Translations under genes and position numbers: made by a program | NCBI GenBank assembly: GCA_048013815.1 | Contig: CM106586.1 | Location: forward strand, 16,988,001 to 17,052,000 | Reading direction: 5' to 3' | Source: Setoptus koraiensis | Taxonomy: Eukaryota; Arthropoda | Length of the DNA stretch: 64,000 nt | The notes under the pieces: generated by a model | Database searches by the model: none | What the model was told of the DNA's origin: nothing | Seen by the model: only the letters and a program-made list of their open reading frames with translations | In this document: positions 56,498-64,000 of the stretch, piece by piece | How positions within the stretch are numbered: position 1 is the first letter of the stretch | Layout of the letters: the number at the start of each line of letters is the position of its first letter

Positions 56498-58182
56498 TCC
56501 GAATCATCTAACTCTTTAATTTGTGTTCCACAATTCTAAATATAGTAGAGATTCGAGATCGAAGCCAGTCTCAACGCACAAATTCTTGTAAAAAAGTCCA
56601 GCGAATTCAGCAGTGAATTTACTCAATTTAGTGAGGATTCTACGAAGAACAGATTATAAGACTCGAGCTTTTGCATGCATCGATATTTTGCGTGCATAAA
56701 ATTATAAATTGTCTAGCCCATGGCTCAATATGGAGTGCGCTCCATGATTGTCTTGTCGAGATTTGGGACAAGCATTTATCTGATGAGAGCATTGATGTGT
56801 TATTTCTTCTTTGATTTCTTGTATTTTATCACTGCTTCTCTGGTGTGATTATTTAGCAATAAGAGGAACACATCTTTTACTATACAAGTGTATAATTTCT
56901 TTCTCGAAGACGTCAATTCCACCAGGATCCTGCACGAAATCGACTGCCTTCGTCAAGCTGACAAGACCTTGTGAGCAGGAATAGGTCGATCAAACACACA
57001 CAAAAGCTACACTTTCTCTGTTCGTCGCAATGAAATAATTTCACAAATCTGCGTGCACCGAATGCATGTTTGCGATCAGGCACTCGCTCGGTATTCGAAA
57101 AATTTCACGAAAATCTCCTAGAGCGCTCGCTTTGCCTTGAATACAGCGGGAAAGACGAAAGATTAAATCAATTTTGAGGTAAGGTATCTCGAAAATTAGG
57201 CATTTTTCGGAACAAAAAACTTTTAGCGCACTCCGGAAGCACTAGAACTGAAAAGACGAGAGTCAGACGCCAATGAGAAATAGATATATTACGGAACTAG
57301 CGATCTAACACTTGAAAGGTATATTTTGTTGGTTTGATTTCTGGTTAGCTCCCTCGTCTCTTGAAATTCTCCAATCCAGATAACAATAACTCGATGTAGA
57401 GAACACTCACTATCTTTGAATTACTGTGAGGACTAAATGAGTGCTTTCCTCTTCAGTCTTTGTCAGTATAGTCACCAGAGACGTGCAGAATCAAATGGGC
57501 AGCGGAAACTGCTCAGAATCGGTTACTAGTATAGAATATAAATGCAGATATTCTGTGCAGAGGTTTATTCTGGCATGTAATTTTCGTTCTGGAATCGAGC
57601 TTATTACCCTACTTATGCCATAGGCGCAAATCAGCTTCACTGTATCAAATTGGGATGCTCTGATGCTTATAGATGCAGCAACATAGACCCATCTTATCAG
57701 CAGTTCGCTCTCTTGGTCAACTTTGCTAACGTACTATGGGCCCCCGAAAATCTCAATCAAGCGGACTATGATTAATCACTATTACTTATTGATACTTAGT
57801 GATAAGTCAATCGCTCAGACCAACAGTGACGCGCAGTTGCACCCAACTAATTTGTATCTGGCCAGACGAACAGGAGAACAAATATTGTTGACATTGACCT
57901 AATTGGTGGGCCCTTCTGTGTCACTGACGAGGTAAATCACTTCAGCATGAAACCGATTCCAACTCGACTCTGGCCTCTTTCAGTTCTCCTGTTTCCGGAG
58001 TGTACGAAAAGTTTTTTGTTTCGAAAAATGCGTAATTTTCGAGTTGACAAAATTGTTTTCATCATTCGCATTATACGCTTGCTTTCAATGCCAACACTGT
58101 TCAATTCCTTAATATTATTATAAGCAGGCGACAATTAAATGACTCGCATCAGAAGGGACTGATAGATATTTCGTGATGACAT
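56498..58182. other. Spacer between genes C and B
   Basis: Contains the 5' flank of gene B with a diverged TATAAATTGT element (about 56702) and, at about 57400-57475, a stretch similar to the sequence that precedes the nAChR relics at 60630-60684 and 63890-63945; here no receptor sequence follows. No gene was recognised. Confidence 0.5.
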
Positions 58183-59515
58183 TCACATGGTTTTATTTAA
58201 TGCTGGTAATGAGACGTTATGTGAAACCAAATTTGACGGCAATCTATTACTCTCCAATTTTCCCATGAAGGCGCTCAACTCATCTATCGAAACTACGGTT
58301 GCGATAACCAATAAATTAAGAGCGATGACATGCTTGATATTCGGTGTTAGCCAATCTGTAAGTCCGATGCAACATATGTCCTCGACGAGACGTCTCAGTA
58401 GACGTATGTCATTCTTTTTCATCGACTCGTTAAATGCATCAGGCATTTGATCCGTGTACGCACCCTTTAATCCAAAATAATAATTGTTCTCCAACAGATC
58501 CAACAATTGTCGAGAATTCTCATGAATTCTCTGATGTCCATGAACCGTCAGCGAAAAGTACCCTGTTACGCTGGTATAATTCAGCACTAGACAGAGGCCA
58601 ATAATATGTTTTCGTGTCCGGAATGCTTCTAATATGGTGTAGAAGCGTGCTGGCATGTTGATAGCCATCAGCAGATAACTTATTAAGCAGGTTATGCTAA
58701 TCTGTTGTCTGATCAGTAGCATTACATCACGAACTTGCATAACGGTGTCCAAAATGGCTGTCCTAGGCAGGACGTTTCTTCTAACAATCAACAGAGCAAT
58801 GCGATCCGACATATGCAATGTTATCCTATAAATGATGTAATAAATTGCGATGTTTTGGCTCATTATTACATGAGCGTCAGGTAGTGTTGATAATGAGTCG
58901 AATAATGATTTTTTTTCAACAATATAACTGAGATAAAATCTTGGAAACATTATGGAAAACCACATGTAAGCAATATAACCATAATTCCTTGCGAATATTT
59001 GTATACTTCTCACAAACTTTCTGATGATACTTTGACTTGTCTTGCCTTCTGTTTGCTCACTGCGAAGCAGAGCTAATATATCGCAGCCGTCACTCTTTTT
59101 CAATATCAAATCAAAGTAATGATAATTCAACAAGGCGACGACTAATGTTGCAAAACTGTTCACGAAAAAAAAAAGTATGAGGGATAAAGACCGTAAAGAA
59201 ATATCGAATCATGTCAATTCCAGCTAAGGTTTTGAATGTGCCCCAATGTATTGCTTTCGGCAACTTTCCTTCTTTGGCGATCATATTCCAATAAACGACA
59301 TATCCGAGCATGAGTAATCGGTGGACTATGTTGATTGCTTGCAGATTGGTTAATTTGAGAGCACCTGTGAGTCTAAATATCAATTCGATCCAATAAATAC
59401 GATCTTTCAATGTTCTTCGTGTTTCTTCATTTCTGATTTTCTTCGAATTTCCAGCAACAGAAAGTTCTGGTCTCCCCTTTGAATATTCGCAATCTCGAGA
59501 TTCGTCAATTGCCAT
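58183..59515 (-). pseudogene. Seven-helix chemoreceptor-like gene C, one frameshift
   Basis: Full-length family member interrupted once. The upstream part (59515 to about 59163) encodes MAIDESRDCEYSKGRPELS through DMIRYFFTVFIPHTFFF. The downstream part continues in another frame from VNSFATLVVALLNYHYFDLI to ALNKTM. The break is in a run of ten T (59165-59174), where the frame of the paralogs would need nine, so it could be a recent mutation or a sequencing error in a homopolymer. Everything else looks intact: LYIV-type third segment, RIALLIVRRNVLPRTAILDTVM, RIHENSRQLLDLLENNYYFG and the seventh segment VIALNLLVIATVVSIDELS. N- and C-terminal parts are almost identical to gene D. Confidence 0.65.
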
Positions 59516-59702
59516 TGTCAATCATCTATTTCTTCGTCAATTTGTGTTCTATGATATGGTAGAGATTTGAAAAGAAGGCCAAACTCAATTTCCAATCGCG
59601 GTGTGGTCGCAAGAATCGCTGATGATTCTAAAGAGAATAGATTGGATTTCTCGATGTTCTATCGGAGTGCATCGACATATCTTCAATATCTTAACTTATG
59701 GA

Positions 59703-59733
59703 CTTTGATGCACGTCCATTGCGTGCATCAAAG
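59703..59733. promoter_or_regulatory. Conserved palindromic element upstream of gene C
   Basis: CTTTGATGCACG and CGTGCATCAAAG form perfect 12-bp arms around TCCATTG, followed immediately by GTATAAATTGTA. It lies about 190 bp upstream of the gene C start. The same element with one arm mismatch is at 62963-62993 upstream of gene D, and a more diverged version is upstream of gene A. Confidence 0.45.
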
Positions 59734-60243
59734 TATAAATTGTACAGCCCTCGCTTTTTATCGTGTGCACTTCGCGATTGGCTTGTCGAGATTCAGGACC
59801 AACATGCAAATGATGATTTATTTCTCGTTTGATTTCTTCTATTCAAACATTGCTTGTCAGCTACTCTGGATATGGATAATGGTAATGAAAAATAAATTCA
59901 TTACATGACAAGCGACTCCACTACACAGGTATATTTGCACGACATTTTCTGGTAGACGGTTACGCTCAATTAAATAGTCTAGTTGATCACTATTCCTTGT
60001 GTTTGATGTGAGATCAATTCCTAACGATAACTACATTTTCACGTGTCTCATCGGTCTAGTTGGTTTCTAGTAAGCTGTCTCGTTTCTTATGATGATTTGT
60101 TATCAATTACTTCAGTGCAGATAGGAGAGGAATAGTCGCTCGAAAATGACATTGTATTTATACCGTTACCCTGTTTAACATTTATAAATAATGGATGTTC
60201 TTTACATCACGGAGATAACACGTGTAAGATACCGTGGTAGAGT

Positions 60244-60560
60244 AGAGATTTTTTTGATTCAAATCATTTGATCTAAATCATGATTTGAATCGTTTGATTT
60301 GAATCAATGGTTTCAATCAATATAAATCTAGTCACAATTGAAAATTTAATTTGAATCATGGTTTAGATGGTTTGATTGAAATCAACGTGGTTTTAATTGT
60401 GTTTAATTCGAGTTTTACATTGCGCAGGCCTATTGAAATCACTGTGGTCAAAATCAATCGCAAAAAAATCTTAAAAACCATGATTTAAATAAAAAATCCA
60501 TCAAATCAACAAAGCCACTTAGACCAAAAATTCAATTTTAGCCATGACTTCACAGCTTAC
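60244..60560. repeat. Degenerate TTTGAATCA-type repeat
   Basis: Irregular alternation of TGATTTGAATC, GATTCAAATC and TGGTTT-type words, many of them self-complementary. The equivalent region at 63492-63845 is similar but diverged. Confidence 0.7.
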
Positions 60561-60683
60561 TGATTTAAATCTAAAAATCTGGACTCTTTCCAGTTATCTT
60601 CGTGATGCTAAGAAGACTTTTTATTTATGAATCACTGTGAAGACTAAATGAGCTGTTTTCTCTATAGTCTTTGTCGGTGTTGT

Positions 60684-60901
60684 CACCGAAGGTGAGGATA
60701 CTGGCCAAGAGGATAAGGGTAGATATTTCATGCCTCATTCAGACAAATATAGACAGCGATGTTTCTGTTCGCATAATTGTAATTATAGCAATAATAACGT
60801 TAGCAAGAGCGAACGTTTTCCCATGAATTGCAGAGGCAATGTTGATTGCAATCAAAACAGATAATTCAGACAACAGACTACTACAATTAGTTGCCAGATT
60901 T
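60684..60901 (+). pseudogene. Relic of the nAChR cytoplasmic loop
   Basis: The plus strand closely matches the coding strand of the receptor loop (complement of about 25206-25430), the part encoding TGEEDEGRYF, DKYRQ, SHNCNYSNNNVSK and FRQQTTTSS. Numerous substitutions and at least one in-frame stop are present. No other part of the receptor lies next to it. Confidence 0.92.
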
Positions 60902-61028
60902 CACCCCTCGTGGTCAGATGTTTGACTCATTTTCACATTGTTGAGTTATTTGGAACTCAGAGGGTAGTAGTCTTTTAGCGAAGGTTGGGATAGATATAAG
61001 CCAATTCATTCAGAAGTAGAGACAATGC

Positions 61029-61304
61029 TTATTTATAAATTTTATAATATATTGCATAAAAATTACAAGTAATTGTGTAAACATCAGGCACCTCCGACAA
61101 TGATCTGAAAATAGGTTGTTGTCCAATAACATAACGGGACAGGGACAAACAATGCAACAAATCATAGATGAACAAAATAACCGTAATCTTCTGTGGATTT
61201 CTAAGGACTACAAATCGGATTTCCAAGTGCAATTTTGACCAGCATGCAATTCGGGAAAATATTCTGCTTTCATAAAATTCTACAGTTGCGGGATGGTTGA
61301 TCAA
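61029..61304 (-). pseudogene. Relic of a seven-helix receptor-like gene
   Basis: The minus strand has an open frame whose second half (SRYVIGQQPIFRSLSEVPD, then FYAIYYKIYK) aligns with the third-to-fourth segment region of genes A-D, for example VGQKPFFRTISTIPD and LSIYYIIYR in gene B. The first half matches the relic at 52405-52560. No start or end of the gene is present. Confidence 0.75.
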
Positions 61305-61419
61305 ATGTTCTGCGAGGCCAAATAGTGTCAGTATTAGATAGAAATTTTACGAGTTTCGCATGGATTTTCGATTGGATCACTGACACAAAGAGAGATTGAT
61401 AAATATATCGGGATGATAT

Positions 61420-62775
61420 TCACATGGTTTTATTTAATGCTGGTAATGAGACGTTATGTGAAACCAAATTTGACGGCAATCTATTACTCTCCAATTTTCC
61501 CATAAAGGCGCTCAACTCATCTATCGAAACTACGGTTGCGATAACCAATAAATTAAGAGCGATGACATGCTTGATATTCGGTGTTAGCCAATCTGTAAGT
61601 CCGATGCAACATATGTCCTCGACGAGACGTCTCAGTAGACGTATGTCATTCTTTTTCATCGACTCGTTAAATGCATCAGGCATTTGATCCGTGTACGCAT
61701 CCTTTAATCCAAAATAATAATTGTTCTCCAACAGATCCAACAATCGTCGAGAATTCTCATGAATTCTCAGATATCCATCAACTGTCATCAAAAGGAAAGT
61801 TGTTGTTCTGGAATAGTCCAACAACCGACTTATGGAAACACTATGTTTTCTTGTCCGGATTGCGTCTAACAAAGTGTAGAAGCGTGATGGCATGCCTAGT
61901 GCTACGTACAGATAAGTTATGAGGCAAGTTATGCCAGCCTTTTCTCTGATCAGTAGCATTACATCACGAACTTGCATAACGGTGTCCAAAATGACTGTCA
62001 CAGGTAAGACATTCCTTCTAGCTATCAATAGAGCTATGCGATCCGACATATGCAATGTTATCCTATATATGATGTAATATATTGAGAAGTGAATGGAAAC
62101 AAATATGTGACCTTCAACCACTGTATATAATGATTGGAAGAAAGATTTCCGTCCAGCAGTATAGCTGATATAAGTTCTCCAAAAGTTTATGACAACCCAT
62201 ATATGAATAATATAACCATAATTCCTTGCAAATTCTTCTAGACTTTTCACAAGCTTCTTGAAGATACTTCGACTTGTCCTTTCCGCCGTTTGCTCACTGC
62301 GAATTAGAGCTGATATATCGCAGCCGTCACTCTTCTTCAAGATCAAATCAAAGTAATGATAATTCAACACTCCTACCACAAATGTTGCAAAACTGTTCAC
62401 GAAAAAAAAAATGTGCGGAGCAAGAATCAAGAAGCAATAACGAAACTTTTTTACTCCAGATGAGTTCTTGATTGAGCCTAAAAATATTCCTTTCGGCGAT
62501 CCAGTTGCTTTGGCGACTGGATCGCCGACCATAGTGATATAAATAGTGACATAAATGAAATATCCGATCACGAGTAGTCGTAGGATTGTGTTGATTGCTA
62601 GCGAATTGGTTAATTTGAGAGCACCTGTTAGTCTAAATATCAATTCGATCCAATAAATACGATCTTTCAATGTTCTTCGTGTTTCTTCATTTCTGATTTT
62701 CTTCAAATTTCCAGCAACAGAAAGTTCTGGTCTCCCCTTTGAATATTCGCAATCTCGAGATTCGTCAATTGCCAT
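61420..62775 (-). CDS. Seven-helix chemoreceptor-like protein D
   Basis: Intronless 451-residue member with an intact frame. The first true ATG is at 62775. The N-terminus is almost identical to gene C (MAIDESRDCEYSKGRPELS, TLKDRIYWIELIFRLTGALK). From about residue 65 to about 345 it follows gene A (SPKGIFLGSIKNSSG, LAPHIFFFVNSFATFVVGVL, KAGITCLITYLYVALGMPSR). The last roughly 100 residues are again as in gene C (CCIGLTDWLTPNIKHVIALN, ESNRLPSNLVSHNVSLPALN). A four-residue insertion GDPV after ITMV is unique to this copy and arises from an inverted local duplication at 62493-62528. Topology and family motifs are as in genes A and B. Confidence 0.7.
   Translation of the reverse strand: MAIDESRDCEYSKGRPELSVAGNLKKIRNEETRRTLKDRIYWIELIFRLTGALKLTNSLAINTILRLLVIGYFIYVTIYITMVGDPVAKATGSPKGIFLGSIKNSSGVKKFRYCFLILAPHIFFFVNSFATFVVGVLNYHYFDLILKKSDGCDISALIRSEQTAERTSRSIFKKLVKSLEEFARNYGYIIHIWVVINFWRTYISYTAGRKSFFQSLYTVVEGHIFVSIHFSIYYIIYRITLHMSDRIALLIARRNVLPVTVILDTVMQVRDVMLLIREKAGITCLITYLYVALGMPSRFYTLLDAIRTRKHSVSISRLLDYSRTTTFLLMTVDGYLRIHENSRRLLDLLENNYYFGLKDAYTDQMPDAFNESMKKNDIRLLRRLVEDICCIGLTDWLTPNIKHVIALNLLVIATVVSIDELSAFMGKLESNRLPSNLVSHNVSLPALNKTM
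62493..62528. repeat. Inverted local duplication inside gene D
   Basis: TCGGCGATCCAGT (62493-62505) and ACTGGATCGCCGA (62516-62528) are perfect reverse complements across a 10-base loop. The right arm includes 12 bases that are absent from genes A and C at the same place. Confidence 0.92.
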
Positions 62776-62781
62776 TGTCAA

Positions 62782-64000
62782 TCATCTATTTCTTCGTCAA
62801 TTTGTGTTCTATGATATGGTAGAGATTTGAAAAGAAGGCCAAACTCAATTTCCAATCGCGGTGTGGTCGCAAGAATCACTGATGATTCTAAGGAGAATAG
62901 ATTGGATTTCTCGATGTTCTATCGGAGTGCATCGACATATCTTCAATATCTTAACTTATGGACTTTGATGCACGTCCATTTCGTGTATCAAAGTATAAAT
63001 TGTACAGCCCTCGCATTTTTATCGTGTGCGCTTCGGGATTGGCTTGTCAAGATTCGGGATCAACATACATATGATCGTTTATTTCTCGTTTGATTTCTTC
63101 TATACAAACATTGCTTGACAGCTACTCTGGATATGGATAATGGTAATGAAAAATAAATTCATTACATGACAAGCGACTCCACTACACAGGTATATTTGCA
63201 CGACATTTTCTGGTAGACGGTTACGCTCAATTAAATAGTCTAGTTGATCACTATTCCTTGTGTTTGATGTGACATCAATTCCTAACGATAACTACATTTT
63301 CACGTGTCTCATCGGTCTAGTTGGTTTCTAGTAAGCTGTCTCGATTCTTATGATGATTTGTTATCAATTACTTCAGTGCAGAAAGGAGAGGAATAGTCGC
63401 TCGAAAATGACATTGTATTTATACCGTTACCCTGTTTAACATTTATAAATAATGGATGTTCTTTACATCACGGAGATAACACGGTTGAGTAGAGATTTTC
63501 TTGATTCAAATTATTTGATTTAAATTATGATTGAAATCGTTTGGTTTGAATCAATGGTTTTAATCAATGAGAATCTAGTCACAATTGAAAATGTAATTTA
63601 AATCGTGGTTTTAATGGTCTGTAATGGTTTGATTAAAATCAACATGGTTTCAATTGAGTTTAATTCGATTTTTCCATTGCCCAGGCCTATTGAAATCACT
63701 GCGGTTGATATTAATCGCAAAAAAATCTTAGAAACCAAGATTTAAATAAAAAAAACATAACATCAACAAAGCCATTTAGACAAAAAATTCAATTTTGACC
63801 ATGACTGATTGCTTGAGCTTGCTGATTTAAATCGACAAAATCTCCACTTTAACTCCGTTATCTTCGTGATGTAAAGAACACTCATTTTTTATGAATCACT
63901 GGGAAGACTAAACGAGTTGTTGTCTCTTTAGTCTTTGTCGGTGTTGCCACCGAAGATGAGGATACTGGCCAATAGGATGAGGGTAGATATTACATGCGTC
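62782..64000. other. Upstream spacer of gene D (right copy of the duplicated unit)
   Basis: Near-identical to 59522 onward: hairpin element (62963-62993), QLDYLI block (about 63100-63260), AT-rich repeat (63492-63845), and the start of an nAChR loop relic. It runs off the end of the window. Confidence 0.75.
63945..64000 (+). pseudogene. nAChR loop relic, truncated by the window end
   Basis: ACCGAAGATGAGGATACTGG and the following bases match the start of the relic at 60684 and the receptor coding strand (complement of about 25380-25430). It includes a stop codon relative to the receptor frame. It continues beyond the window. Confidence 0.85.

Larger units (their letters stand above)
59522..61419. 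other. Spacer between genes C and D (left copy of the duplicated unit)
   Basis: Contains in order: gene C 5' flank with a perfect hairpin element (59703-59733), the conserved QLDYLI block (about 59850-60000), an AT-rich degenerate repeat (60244-60560), an nAChR loop relic (60684-60901), a receptor-like relic (61029-61304), and the gene D 3' flank. The first 1.4 kb recurs at 62782-64000. Confidence 0.7.

Noticed and set aside
59567-59908. 113-codon plus-strand frame upstream of gene C, repeated upstream of D at 62827
   Set aside because: It covers the conserved palindrome and spacer; the D copy breaks earlier and the repeat is explained by segmental duplication.
52676-62775. Idea that the repeated receptor-like genes were a transposable element
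   Set aside because: They have no terminal repeats, transposase or reverse transcriptase, and the repeat units follow gene boundaries as in ordinary tandem duplication.

Overview
The window looks like nuclear DNA of an arthropod, most likely a chelicerate and probably a mite. All genes are eukaryotic. Most are split by short introns (about 50-120 bp) with GT..AG borders, and the glucose transporter matches arthropod Glut1 along its whole length. The sequence is moderately AT-rich with many CAA/CAG, CA/GT and CAT microsatellites. The assignment to mites is inference from gene style and from a tandem family of seven-helix, chemoreceptor-like proteins; no marker gene settles it.

Layout. 1-2945 is intergenic. 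2946-4132 (+) encodes eIF2B alpha. 8330-11270 (+) is a ten-exon class I glucose transporter. 11595-12966 (-) is ribosomal protein S4, copy 1. 13301-13654 (-) is a small protein resembling mitochondrial ribosomal protein mL63. 14535-15020 (+) is a TTP/TIS11-type CCCH zinc-finger protein. 15672-18057 (+) is a divergent Wnt. 19954-21782 (-) is choline kinase. 23526-26873 (-) is a nicotinic acetylcholine receptor alpha-type subunit with a huge Q/N-rich loop. 27555-28772 (-) is DHODH. 29193-30224 (-) is a PLAA/Doa1-like protein with only the WD40 part. 33984-37977 (+) is a 1301-residue secreted disordered protein. 38.1-41.2 kb is a GC-rich, repeat-bearing non-coding stretch. 41859-43894 (+) is a tetraspanin. 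44910-46283 (+) is ribosomal protein S4, copy 2, inverted relative to copy 1. 46369-47017 (-) is the 3' part of a single-pass membrane protein. 48140-49746 (+) is cytosolic purine 5'-nucleotidase NT5C2. 49887-50453 (-) is PDAP1. 50893-52083 (+) is TFIIF alpha.

From 52.2 kb to the end the sequence changes character. Four related genes on the minus strand (52676-54098, 55166-56497, 58183-59515, 61420-62775) encode proteins of about 450 residues with about seven membrane segments. They are mixed with relics of the same family and with plus-strand relics of the acetylcholine receptor gene that lies intact at 23.5-26.9 kb. The last two genes sit in a tandem duplication with a unit of about 3.26 kb.

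The genes up to 52 kb are mainly unrelated housekeeping and signalling genes, so no operon-like logic applies. The most interesting signals are: a near-identical inverted pair of RpS4 genes with a sharp edge to the identity, which looks like gene conversion; an in-frame insertion in one receptor-like gene that is an inverted copy of adjacent sequence (a template-switch event, visible by comparison with paralogs); a 91-bp insertion in another paralog that behaves as a new intron; several perfect short-loop hairpins elsewhere; and scattered receptor relics. No virus-like element, complete transposon, CRISPR array, rRNA or convincing tRNA gene was seen.
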